A stretch of DNA of 64,000 nt from CAMDTE01 sp964504345 (GTDB lineage Bacteria; Bacteroidota; Bacteroidia; Flavobacteriales; Schleiferiaceae). The notes below the pieces were generated by a model. The model saw only the letters and a list, made by a program, of their open reading frames with translations, did not search any database and was not told the origin of the DNA. This document shows positions 33,222 to 41,462 of the stretch, piece by piece. The stretch's first letter is position 1. Each line of letters opens with the position of its first letter. The stretch spans positions 62,001 through 126,000 of the forward strand of contig CAZDDX010000003.1 in the NCBI GenBank assembly GCA_964504345.1. Reading direction: 5' to 3'. The position numbers and the translations under genes are program-made.

Positions 33222-34316
33222 ATGATCAAGATCAAAACCCTTGGATTTATTGTTTTTGCATTTTTGGTTTCGGCCGGAAGTGCTTGGGCATCGGCGCACT
33301 CAGAGGCGGAGCACGCTTCTGCTCCCGCTGCGGAAGAGTCAAAATTTGACCCGACGGAAATGATCATGCACCACATCAAGGATGCCCACAGCTGGCACTT
33401 GATGGACTGGAACGGCCACGCCGTCAGCATTGACCTCCCCGTCATTTTGTGGACGGACCACGGTTTGGTCACGTTCTCCAGCGCGGAGTTTCACCACGAC
33501 AATTCCGGCAAAGTGGTTGTGGAGCGCAACGGAATGTCCTTTGTCAACCACCACGAAAAGATTCATTTTGCTGGTGAAGAGCACCACGGAACGTTGATAG
33601 ACCTTTCCATTACCAAGAACGTAGTTTCCTTGTTCGTAGTTGCGGTCTTGCTGTTGCTGATTTTTGTAAGCACCGCCCGCCACTACAAGAAAGTGGGATC
33701 CAGCAAGGCACCTACTGGAATGGCTGGTTTTGTTGAGCCCTTGGTGCTTTTTGTACGCGACGAAATAGCGCGTGTATACATTGGCCCCAAGCACGTGGAC
33801 CGCTTTACTCCCTATTTGTTGACTTTGTTTTTCTTCATTTGGTTGAACAACTTGCTGGGTTTGGTACCGTTTTTCCCCGGAGGAGCGAACGTGACCGGCA
33901 ACATAGCGGTCACCCTGGTATTGGCAGTTTTAACATTTATTCTGACCAACGTAAACGGCACCAAAGATTACTGGGCGCACGTGTTTTGGATGCCTGGCGT
34001 TCCGGTAGCGCTGCGTCCGCTGTTGGCGGTTGTTGAATTTATTGGCTTGTTCACGAAGCCTTTTTCCTTGATGATTCGTTTGTTCGCAAACATTTCGGCC
34101 GGCCACATCATTGTGTTGAGTTTGGTCTCGTTGGTATTCATCTTGGAGACGGTTTGGGTTTCTCCCGCTTCGATTTTGTTGTCTTTGTTCATTTCGTCTC
34201 TTGAATTGTTGGTTGCTGCCTTGCAGGCCTTTGTATTTACCACGCTGTCTGCGTTGTACATCGGAACGGCATTGGAAGACCACAGCCACGACCACGGACA
34301 CGAAGCTGCGCATTAA
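33222..34316 (+). CDS. atpB: ATP synthase F0 subunit a
   Basis: A 364-residue subunit a, the stator channel for protons. It has a signal peptide (about 1-22, ending SAWA) and a periplasmic extension of some 110 residues rich in His and acidic residues before the first conserved membrane helix, a trait I know from Bacteroidota. The essential Arg of the proton path is in FSLMIRLFANISAGH. A His-rich tail (HSHDHGHEAAH) ends the protein. I chose the ATG at 33222 over an upstream GTG because it gives a normal signal peptide and lies after the -7 box. Confidence 0.95.
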   Translation: MIKIKTLGFIVFAFLVSAGSAWASAHSEAEHASAPAAEESKFDPTEMIMHHIKDAHSWHLMDWNGHAVSIDLPVILWTDHGLVTFSSAEFHHDNSGKVVVERNGMSFVNHHEKIHFAGEEHHGTLIDLSITKNVVSLFVVAVLLLLIFVSTARHYKKVGSSKAPTGMAGFVEPLVLFVRDEIARVYIGPKHVDRFTPYLLTLFFFIWLNNLLGLVPFFPGGANVTGNIAVTLVLAVLTFILTNVNGTKDYWAHVFWMPGVPVALRPLLAVVEFIGLFTKPFSLMIRLFANISAGHIIVLSLVSLVFILETVWVSPASILLSLFISSLELLVAALQAFVFTTLSALYIGTALEDHSHDHGHEAAH

Positions 34317-34354
34317 CTTTTTATTTCACTTGTTTCACTTTAAAAATCACAAAC

Positions 34355-34558
34355 ATGACTGGTAGTATCGCTGCAATTGGAGCTGGACTCGCTGTATTGG
34401 GTGTAGGACTCGGCATCGGCCGTATCGGTGGCTCCGCCATGGAGGGCATCGCTCGCCAACCGGAAGCTTCGGGCAAGATTCAAACCGCCATGCTGATTTC
34501 CGCCGCCTTTATCGAAGGTGCTGGTTTGTTCGGCATCGTCGTTTCGTTCTTGAAGTAA
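34355..34558 (+). CDS. atpE: ATP synthase F0 subunit c
   Basis: A 67-residue subunit c hairpin, the proton-carrying rotor. The first helix is Gly-rich (GAGLAVLGVGLGIGRIGG), the polar loop contains ARQPE, and the second helix has the ion-binding Glu in AAFIEGAGLFG. The residue after this Glu is Gly and no Gln is seen at the Na+-binding position of helix 1, which favours H+ coupling. A strong hairpin follows the gene at 34572. Confidence 0.95.
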   Translation: MTGSIAAIGAGLAVLGVGLGIGRIGGSAMEGIARQPEASGKIQTAMLISAAFIEGAGLFGIVVSFLK

Positions 34559-34571
34559 TTCGACGTCTCGT

Positions 34572-34615
34572 ATAGCACATCCTGCGGCCCTTCGGGGTCG
34601 CAGGCTTGTCGCTAT
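34572..34615 (+). other. Strong UUCG-capped hairpin between atpE and atpF
   Basis: CCTGCGGCCC (34581-34590) and GGGTCGCAGG (34595-34604) form a 10-bp stem with one G-T pair and a TTCG loop. An outer ATAGC/GCTAT pairing extends it. No T run follows, so it is not an ordinary terminator; it could protect the atpE message or cause partial termination. Confidence 0.75.
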
Positions 34616-34647
34616 GGAATCATTTCCAATCGTTCAAATTTCCGAGC

Positions 34648-35142
34648 ATGGATTTAGTAACCCCGGGCTTAGGTCTCATTTTTTGGACCACGCTCACTTT
34701 TCTCATCCTGGTGGTCTTGCTGCGCAGCTTGGCGTGGAAGCCCATTTTGGCCGCGGTAAAAGACCGTGAGGCCTCCATTGACAATGCGTTGAAAGCAGCA
34801 CATGCTGCCCGCGCGGAGATGGCAGCTTTGCAGTCCGGCAACGAGCAGCTTTTGAAAGAGGCCCGCGAAGAGCGGGAGCGTATTTTGAAAGAAGCCCGTG
34901 AGATTCGCGACAAAACGGTAGCAGACGCCAAGGCTACGGCCTCAGCGGAAGCGTCCAAGGTTTTGGAAATCGCCCGCGTGCAGATCCACATGGAAAAGAT
35001 GGCCGCCATGACCGAGGTGAAGAACCAGGTAGCGCAACTGGCTGTAGAAATGTCCGAGCGCATTTTGCGCGCTGAGTTGAGTGATGCCAAAGCCCAAGCG
35101 GCTATGGTGGATCGCGCTTTGGAAGACGTAAAATTGAATTGA
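34648..35142 (+). CDS. atpF: ATP synthase F0 subunit b
   Basis: A 164-residue subunit b of the peripheral stalk. One N-terminal membrane span (about 6-27, LGLIFWTTLTFLILVVLL) is followed by a long charged helix (about 30-150) that dimerises and contacts the delta subunit. The start at 34648 (MDLVTPGLG) fits the family length; an upstream TTG would put 14 more residues inside the region after the hairpin. It is separated from atpH by 4 bases. Confidence 0.93.
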   Translation: MDLVTPGLGLIFWTTLTFLILVVLLRSLAWKPILAAVKDREASIDNALKAAHAARAEMAALQSGNEQLLKEAREERERILKEAREIRDKTVADAKATASAEASKVLEIARVQIHMEKMAAMTEVKNQVAQLAVEMSERILRAELSDAKAQAAMVDRALEDVKLN

Positions 35143-35146
35143 TCTC

Positions 35147-35704
35147 ATGAGCACGTTGCGCGCCGCGAGTCGTTACTCCAAGGCTCTTTTGGACTTAGCC
35201 CGAGAGCAAGGAGTTTTGGATTCGGTGAAAACCGATGCCGATTTCTTGTTGGCCGTGGAGAAGGACAGTCGCGAGTTTCGCTCGCTGTTGAAGAGTCCGG
35301 TCATCAAGCCTTCGCAGAAAGTGGAGACGTTCAAATCAGCGTTTTCCAATCAACTCAGTCCGTTGATGGTGCTGTTTGTGAACTTGGTGATCAATCACGG
35401 CCGCGAGGCGCACTTAGTGGGCATATTAGAAAACTACACGGACCTGTATTTGTCCGAGAAGAATATAGTGCGCGCGTTCGTTACGAGCGCCGCTCCTTTG
35501 ACCGATTCACAGCGCACTGCTCTTTTGGCCAAATTGGCCGCGGGAGGTGCAGCAAATGTTGAATTGCACGAAAAAGTTCAGCCGGAATTAATCGGCGGCG
35601 TAGTAGTTCGGGTGGGCGACCGCCAGGTGGACGCTACGGTGGCGCGCTCCTTGCGCGGATTGAAGCGCCAGTTTGAGAACAACTTGTACATCGCAGACCT
35701 CTAA
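35147..35704 (+). CDS. atpH: ATP synthase F1 subunit delta
   Basis: A 185-residue delta subunit linking the peripheral stalk to the top of F1. The N-terminal six-helix domain begins SRYSKALLDLA. The C-terminal signature is seen as KVQPELIGGVVVRVGDRQVDATVARSLRGLKRQF. It follows atpF by 4 bases and is followed by atpA after 10 bases. Confidence 0.95.
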   Translation: MSTLRAASRYSKALLDLAREQGVLDSVKTDADFLLAVEKDSREFRSLLKSPVIKPSQKVETFKSAFSNQLSPLMVLFVNLVINHGREAHLVGILENYTDLYLSEKNIVRAFVTSAAPLTDSQRTALLAKLAAGGAANVELHEKVQPELIGGVVVRVGDRQVDATVARSLRGLKRQFENNLYIADL

Positions 35705-35714
35705 ATCGAACCCC

Positions 35715-37295
35715 ATGGCAGACGTAAAACCTGCAGAGATTTCGGCGATTCTTCGCCAACAATTGTCCGGATTTGCCTCCGAGTCCCAGCTGGAAGAAGT
35801 TGGAACGGTCCTGCAAGTAGGTGACGGTATCGCCCGTGCTTACGGCATGCAGAATGCTCAGTCCGGAGAATTGGTTGAATTCGAAACTGGCCTACGCGGC
35901 ATCGTGTTGAACTTGGAAGAGGACAACGTCGGTATCGTATTGTTGGGCGCAGCCGAAGGCATTAAAGAAGGCTCTACGGTGAAGCGCACCGGAGTCATTG
36001 CCTCCATCGAAGTGGGCGAAGGCATGCTGGGCCGCGTGGTAGACACGTTGGGCAACCCCATCGATGGAAAAGGTCCCATTGAAGGGGAGCGTTTCAATAT
36101 GCCTTTGGAGCGCAAGGCTCCGGGGGTAATTTACCGCCAGCCGGTTAACGAGCCTTTGCAAACGGGCATCAAGGCCATCGACGCCATGATTCCCGTAGGC
36201 CGCGGCCAGCGCGAATTGATCATTGGTGACCGCCAAACCGGTAAAACTACCGTGGCGATTGACACCATCTTGAATCAGAAGGAATTTTACGACAAAGGCG
36301 AGCCTGTTTTCTGTATTTACGTTGCCGTAGGTCAGAAGGGTTCCACTGTTGCCGCATTGGCCAAGAATTTGGAAGAAAAGGGCGCTATGCCTTACACCGT
36401 AATTGTTGCGGCAAACGCTTCCGACCCTGCTCCCATGCAGTTTTACGCTCCGTTTGCGGGCGCGGCCATTGGAGAGTACTTCCGCGACACCGGTCGTCCT
36501 GCATTGATCATTTACGACGACTTGTCCAAGCAAGCAGTTGCTTACCGCGAGGTTTCCTTGCTGTTGCGCCGTCCTCCAGGACGTGAGGCTTATCCAGGAG
36601 ACGTTTTCTACTTGCACAGCCGTTTGCTGGAGCGCGCCGCTAAGGTGATCAAGGACGATACCATTGCGTCCCAAATGAACGACTTGCCGCCTTCTTTGAA
36701 AGGCAAGGTTAAGGGTGGTGGTTCACTGACCGCATTGCCCATCATCGAAACCCAAGCGGGCGACGTGTCTGCCTACATCCCAACCAACGTAATTTCCATT
36801 ACCGACGGTCAGATCTTTTTGGAGGCCGACTTGTTCAACTCCGGTGTTCGTCCGGCCATCAACGTAGGTATTTCGGTATCGCGCGTAGGCGGTTCGGCGC
36901 AAATCAAGCCCATGAAAAAGGTTGCCGGCACGTTGAAATTGGACCAAGCCCAGTACCGTGAATTGGAAGCATTTGCCAAGTTCGGATCGGATTTGGACGC
37001 CGCTACCATGAACGTAATCAACAAGGGTCGTCGCAACGTGGAAATCCTCAAGCAGACGGTCAACGACCCCATGAGTGTGGAGAAGCAAGTGGCGATCATT
37101 TATTTGGGCACCAAGGGCATGCTGAATGCTGTACCGGTGGAGAAAGTAAAGGCGTTTGAACAAGCATTTTTGGCCGTGATGGAGAACAAGCACGCCGGTG
37201 TTTTGGAAGCCATCCGCAAAGGGGCATGGGGAGATGGCGAGATTGCCACCATCGAGGCTGCTGCCAAAGACGTTTTACCCGGTTACACCGCCTAA
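35715..37295 (+). CDS. atpA: ATP synthase F1 subunit alpha
   Basis: A 526-residue alpha subunit. The Walker A motif GDRQTGKT is near residue 170, and the signature region with PAINVGISVSRVGGSAQ is near 375-390. The alpha-type arginine finger region includes SVSRVGG. The start at 35715 (MADVKPAEIS) is the normal N-terminus. The catalytic beta subunit is not in this cluster. Confidence 0.98.
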   Translation: MADVKPAEISAILRQQLSGFASESQLEEVGTVLQVGDGIARAYGMQNAQSGELVEFETGLRGIVLNLEEDNVGIVLLGAAEGIKEGSTVKRTGVIASIEVGEGMLGRVVDTLGNPIDGKGPIEGERFNMPLERKAPGVIYRQPVNEPLQTGIKAIDAMIPVGRGQRELIIGDRQTGKTTVAIDTILNQKEFYDKGEPVFCIYVAVGQKGSTVAALAKNLEEKGAMPYTVIVAANASDPAPMQFYAPFAGAAIGEYFRDTGRPALIIYDDLSKQAVAYREVSLLLRRPPGREAYPGDVFYLHSRLLERAAKVIKDDTIASQMNDLPPSLKGKVKGGGSLTALPIIETQAGDVSAYIPTNVISITDGQIFLEADLFNSGVRPAINVGISVSRVGGSAQIKPMKKVAGTLKLDQAQYRELEAFAKFGSDLDAATMNVINKGRRNVEILKQTVNDPMSVEKQVAIIYLGTKGMLNAVPVEKVKAFEQAFLAVMENKHAGVLEAIRKGAWGDGEIATIEAAAKDVLPGYTA

Positions 37296-37307
37296 TTAAG
37301 ATTCCGC

Positions 37308-38171
37308 ATGGCCAACCTGAAAGAGCTCCGCAATCGGATTGCATCGGTTTCCAGCACCATGCAGATCACGTCGGCCATGAAAATGGTGTCGGCGGCCAAG
37401 TTGAAGAAGGCGCAGGACGCGGTAACGCAAATGCGTCCCTATGCGGTGAAATTGAATGGAGTGTTGTCCAACGTGAGTGCTACGTTGGATGCCGCTGAAA
37501 ACCCGTTCGCCGTGGAGCGCACGGTTCGCCGCGTTTTGGTACTTCCAGTGAGCTCCAACCGTGGATTGTGCGGCGCGTTCAACACCAACGTTTTCAAGGC
37601 AACCCGCGCGTTACTGGCTTCGTACGAAGCCCAAGGCGCCCAGGCCGAGGTTTGGGGCATAGGAAAGAAAGCGAGCGAACCCTTCCGCAAGTTGGATTTG
37701 GTGACGTGCGATTTCAACGCCACCATGAGCGCTGTTTCCTTTGCTGGTGCGCAGGAAATCGCGCAAAAGGCGATGGAAGCATTTACCAGCGGTCAAGTAG
37801 ATGCAGTTTATGTGGTCTACAATCGGTTTAAGAATGCGGCCGTTCAGGAAGTAATGACGGAGCAAGTATTGCCCATCGCTGCGCCTGCAGCAGAAGGACA
37901 ACCGACGCAGAGTGACTACCTGTATGCGCCAAGTAAGGAGGAAATCTTGATGGATCTCATTCCTACCACCATTAAAATTCAAGTTTTCAAAGCGCTGTTG
38001 GATTCTGTTGCTTCCGAGCACGGCGCCCGAATGACGGCCATGCACAAAGCAACGGACAATGCCAACAGCATGCGTTCGGAGTTGCGTTTGCAGTACAACA
38101 AAGCTCGCCAAGCAGCCATTACCAACGAAATCTTAGAAATCGTTGCAGGTGCTGAGGCCTTGAACGGCTAA
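37308..38171 (+). CDS. atpG: ATP synthase F1 subunit gamma
   Basis: A 287-residue central-stalk subunit. The N-terminal helix (LKELRNRIASVSSTMQITSA) and the C-terminal signature helix (ATDNANSMRSELRLQYNKARQ) form the coiled coil that rotates inside F1. It is the last gene of the cluster; atpD and atpC are absent. A histidine kinase follows 28 bases later with its own putative -7 box. Confidence 0.97.
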   Translation: MANLKELRNRIASVSSTMQITSAMKMVSAAKLKKAQDAVTQMRPYAVKLNGVLSNVSATLDAAENPFAVERTVRRVLVLPVSSNRGLCGAFNTNVFKATRALLASYEAQGAQAEVWGIGKKASEPFRKLDLVTCDFNATMSAVSFAGAQEIAQKAMEAFTSGQVDAVYVVYNRFKNAAVQEVMTEQVLPIAAPAAEGQPTQSDYLYAPSKEEILMDLIPTTIKIQVFKALLDSVASEHGARMTAMHKATDNANSMRSELRLQYNKARQAAITNEILEIVAGAEALNG

Positions 38172-38199
38172 TGGCGCAGTTATTGCATCTTTGTTGGGC

Positions 38200-39630
38200 A
38201 TGAAAGGCCCTCGTTTAACACTTCGTGGCCAGGTAACCCTGGCCATGTTTGTTTTGGTATTGATCAGTTTTGCCGCCACGGGCCTGGTCAGCTTTTGGCA
38301 TTTTAGCGAGGAGCGGAAAGAGTACCACGAAGATCGTTTGGCGCGAAAAGAAGGAGCCATTGAGGCCCATATTGCCCACGAGTTGGAGCGAAAAATTCCG
38401 CAGGGGCTTCAAGCGGATTCGTTGCCGGCTATTTTGAGCGATGAATTGTGCCACATTGCCTCCATCCACCGAATGGATCTGGGTTTGTATGCGTTGGATG
38501 GAGAAATGGTCATGTCTTCTAACCCGGCAATGGTGGACGACAGCATTTTGCCTTTGAAGTTGACCCCCGAATTATTGGCCACCCGAACCAGTAACGAATG
38601 GGTATCCTGGCCTGTGGACAGCGGCGAGGTAATGGCCCAGGTTACCGAGATCACCAATTCCGTTGGAGAACCCTTGGCCATTATGGTTTTGCCCTATGTG
38701 AATTTTGAGCAAATCCCCAGTCAAGACCGAAAATTCTACGCTGCTTTGGCGGTTTTGCATTTGTTGCTGTTTTTGGGCGCAGCGTACCTATCCGTTTGGC
38801 TGTCCCGGAGCATCACGCGTGGATTTGACGCCATTTCCGACGCCTTGCGCGTTCCCATGAAGGACGGAATACACGCGCGTATTGTGTGGGACCGCAACGA
38901 CGAAATGGGAGCGCTGATAGCGGAATACAACCGCATGGTGGACCAGTTGGCGGATCAAAACAAGCGTCAAGCGCAAACGGAACGCGAGCACGCCTGGAAG
39001 GAGATGGCCCGACAGGTGGCGCACGAGGTCAAAAACCCATTGACGCCCATGCGTTTGATGGTGCAGATGCACGCGTCGCAAGCCGCGCAGCAAACGCCGG
39101 AATCCATCAAAGATTTTGCGGACGGCATGCTCACGCAAATCGATGCCATGGCCCAAGTGGCCAGCGACTTTGGACAATTTGCGGCTTTTGCAGAACGCCG
39201 AAAGTCCGAACTTCCGGTGGTGGACTTTTTGAATCAAATCCGACTGTCGTTTCCCACCGTGGAACGCGTTTACCCGCTTCAAGCGGACTGGGTGGTTAAG
39301 GCGGACAAAGCCCAGCTGGTGCGTATTTTAAACAACCTGCTCAACAACGCCCTGGAGTCCATTCCGGAGGGCAAGCAGGGACAGGTGGCCTTGGGCGCAC
39401 GGGAGTCGGAGGGCGCCATTGAACTGTGGGTACAAGACAACGGCGTAGGGATAGACCCCAAGCGTTTGGAGGAAGTCTTTGAGCCACAATTTACCACCAA
39501 ATCCAGCGGCACGGGCCTGGGCTTGGCCATTACCAAGGGATTGGTGGAGTCCATGGGCGGGCGCATTTGGATGCAATCCCAAGAGGGTCAGGGAACCACG
39601 GCTACCGTTTGGTTGCCGATGGCACACTAA
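38200..39630 (+). CDS. Orphan sensor histidine kinase
   Basis: A 476-residue membrane kinase. Two spans (about 10-32 and 180-200) flank an extracytoplasmic sensor of about 150 residues, then HAMP (205-255) and HisKA with the phospho-acceptor His in ARQVAHEVKNPLTPMR. The HATPase domain has an N box NLLNNALESI, a G1 box DNGVGID, an F box FEPQFTTK and a G2 box GTGLGLAI. The architecture resembles NtrY-type kinases. No response regulator is adjacent. The ATG at 38200 was chosen; a CATCTTTG box (one mismatch) ends 6 bases upstream. Confidence 0.92.
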   Translation: MKGPRLTLRGQVTLAMFVLVLISFAATGLVSFWHFSEERKEYHEDRLARKEGAIEAHIAHELERKIPQGLQADSLPAILSDELCHIASIHRMDLGLYALDGEMVMSSNPAMVDDSILPLKLTPELLATRTSNEWVSWPVDSGEVMAQVTEITNSVGEPLAIMVLPYVNFEQIPSQDRKFYAALAVLHLLLFLGAAYLSVWLSRSITRGFDAISDALRVPMKDGIHARIVWDRNDEMGALIAEYNRMVDQLADQNKRQAQTEREHAWKEMARQVAHEVKNPLTPMRLMVQMHASQAAQQTPESIKDFADGMLTQIDAMAQVASDFGQFAAFAERRKSELPVVDFLNQIRLSFPTVERVYPLQADWVVKADKAQLVRILNNLLNNALESIPEGKQGQVALGARESEGAIELWVQDNGVGIDPKRLEEVFEPQFTTKSSGTGLGLAITKGLVESMGGRIWMQSQEGQGTTATVWLPMAH

Positions 39631-39646
39631 TCCCGCATTTTAGCGG

Positions 39647-39654
39647 TATTTTTG
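39647..39654 (+). promoter_or_regulatory. -7 promoter element of the enoyl-CoA hydratase gene
   Basis: TATTTTTG matches TAnnTTTG and ends 4 bases before the ATG at 39659. Confidence 0.65.
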
Positions 39655-39658
39655 AGGC

Positions 39659-40429
39659 ATGTCGTACCTCATTACTGAAATCCAAGACCGCGTGGCCGTG
39701 GTCACCATCAACCGCCCTGCTCAATTGAACGCTTTAAATGCGGCAGTCCTCCAGGAATTGCACGAAGAAGTCGTTCGTTTGGACGCGCATTCAGGGGTTC
39801 GGGCCGTGGTGCTTACCGGCTCCGGTGAAAAGTCTTTTGTTGCCGGCGCGGACATCGCGGAGTTTGCGTCGTTTTCGCCCGAAGAAGGCGAGGCGTTGGC
39901 CACCCGCGGACAAGCCCTGGTGTTTGACCGCATTGAGCAGTGCACCAAGCCGTTCATCGCGGCCATCAATGGATTTGCGCTGGGTGGAGGATTGGAGCTC
40001 GCCATGGCCTGCCACATTCGCTTGGCCTCCAGTACCGCAAAAATGGGCCTTCCGGAAGTTGGATTGGGAGTCATTCCCGGCTACGGAGGTACGCAGCGCT
40101 TGCCCCGACTGGTAGGCAACGGCCGTGCTTTGCAAATGATTGCAACGGCCAAAATGATCGACGCCCTGACCGCTGAGCGCTGGGGGTTGGTCAACTCCGT
40201 ACACGAGGGTTCCGACCTCTTGCCGCAAGCCATTACCTTGGGCCAACAGATTGCTATGCAGTCCGGCAACGCCATTACTGAGGCATTGGCCGCCGTTCGC
40301 GCTGGCTGGGACAACCCAGCAGCGGGCTTTGCGGAAGAGAAAAAGCGTTTTGGCGCCTGCTTCCAAACGCCCGAGTTCATGGAAGGCACCACAGCCTTCT
40401 TGGAGAAGCGGAAGCCCCAGTATTCCTAA
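39659..40429 (+). CDS. Enoyl-CoA hydratase/isomerase family protein
   Basis: A 256-residue crotonase-fold protein. The oxyanion-hole segments are FVAGADIAEF and GFALGGGLELAMACHIRLAS. Both catalytic glutamates of enoyl-CoA hydratases are in place (GGGLELAM and GLPEVGLGVIPGYGGTQRL), which favours a true hydratase of 2-enoyl-CoA. It lies at the head of a gene run with a sugar nucleotidyltransferase and envelope genes, a functional mix with no obvious common pathway. The start is fixed by the -7 box 4 bases upstream. Confidence 0.92.
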   Translation: MSYLITEIQDRVAVVTINRPAQLNALNAAVLQELHEEVVRLDAHSGVRAVVLTGSGEKSFVAGADIAEFASFSPEEGEALATRGQALVFDRIEQCTKPFIAAINGFALGGGLELAMACHIRLASSTAKMGLPEVGLGVIPGYGGTQRLPRLVGNGRALQMIATAKMIDALTAERWGLVNSVHEGSDLLPQAITLGQQIAMQSGNAITEALAAVRAGWDNPAAGFAEEKKRFGACFQTPEFMEGTTAFLEKRKPQYS

Positions 40430-40454
40430 GCACCCACACCCAACCAGAAACACT

Positions 40455-41462
40455 ATGAACATCATCATACCCATGGCCGGACGCGGTTCTCGCCTGCGCC
40501 CCCACACCCTAACCACCCCAAAACCCTTGATTCCCCTGGCCGGGAAACCCATCGTTCAGCGTTTGGTGGAGGACATTGCGGCCATCGTGGGCAATCAGTT
40601 GAACCGAGTAGCCTACGTGGTGGGTGATTTTGGCGCGGAGGTAGAACGGGACCTGTTGGATGTGGCAACGCGTTTAGGTGGCCGTGGAAGCATCCACTAC
40701 CAAGAGAAGCCGCTCGGTACCGCGCACGCAGTTTTGTGCGCTGCAGAGGCTCTGGAAGGGCCTGTGGTGGTTGCGTTTGCGGACACGCTGTTTCGGGCAG
40801 ATTTTCGTTTGGACGAAAAAGCCGACGGCGTCATTTGGGTTAAAAGCGTTGAAGACCCCCGAGCTTTTGGGGTCATCAAAATGAACGACGCCGGCCACAT
40901 AACGGATTTCGTGGAGAAGCCGCAGGAGTATGTGAGTGATTTGGCCATCATTGGCATCTACTACTTCAAGGATGGCGCCCGGTTGCGCAAGGAACTCCAG
41001 TTTTTGATTGACAACAACGTCCAGGAAAAAGGGGAGTACCAACTCACCAACGCCTTGGAAAACATGAAGCGCGACGGCTTGGTCTTCGTGCCGGGCGAGG
41101 TAAACGACTGGATGGACTGCGGCAACAAAGACAACACCGTGGATACCGCAGTGCGCATCCTGGAGTACGTGCAGCATACGGAGACCCTGCAAGATCCTAC
41201 CGCAGTGGTGGAGAACAGCACCATTATTCCGCCCGTTTATTTGGGACCGGGGGCGGTAGTGCGCAACAGCACCCTGGGCCCCGGAGTCAGCATTGGAACC
41301 GGCACAACGGTAGAAGGAACAACCCTGGTTCGGACCGTGGTGCAGAACCACAGTACCGTTCGCGGCATGAACCTCAAGAACTCCATGATCGGCAGCCACG
41401 CACAACTCAACGGCGGTTTTACAAGCGTTAGTTTGGGCGACTATTCCCAATTGGAAGCCTAA
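40455..41462 (+). CDS. Sugar-phosphate nucleotidyltransferase with beta-helix tail
   Basis: A 335-residue NDP-sugar pyrophosphorylase-type enzyme. The N-terminal nucleotidyltransferase domain has the signature MAGRGSRLRPHTLTTPKPL, with GTAHAVLCA and a metal-binding Asp in VAFADTLF. The last about 80 residues show hexapeptide-like left-handed beta-helix repeats (VYLGPGAVVRNSTLGPGVSIGTG). Similar proteins make dTDP-glucose, UDP-glucose or GDP-mannose for surface polysaccharides; the nucleotide cannot be told here. It follows the hydratase by 25 bases and precedes a TPR gene with no gap. Confidence 0.9.
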   Translation: MNIIIPMAGRGSRLRPHTLTTPKPLIPLAGKPIVQRLVEDIAAIVGNQLNRVAYVVGDFGAEVERDLLDVATRLGGRGSIHYQEKPLGTAHAVLCAAEALEGPVVVAFADTLFRADFRLDEKADGVIWVKSVEDPRAFGVIKMNDAGHITDFVEKPQEYVSDLAIIGIYYFKDGARLRKELQFLIDNNVQEKGEYQLTNALENMKRDGLVFVPGEVNDWMDCGNKDNTVDTAVRILEYVQHTETLQDPTAVVENSTIIPPVYLGPGAVVRNSTLGPGVSIGTGTTVEGTTLVRTVVQNHSTVRGMNLKNSMIGSHAQLNGGFTSVSLGDYSQLEA

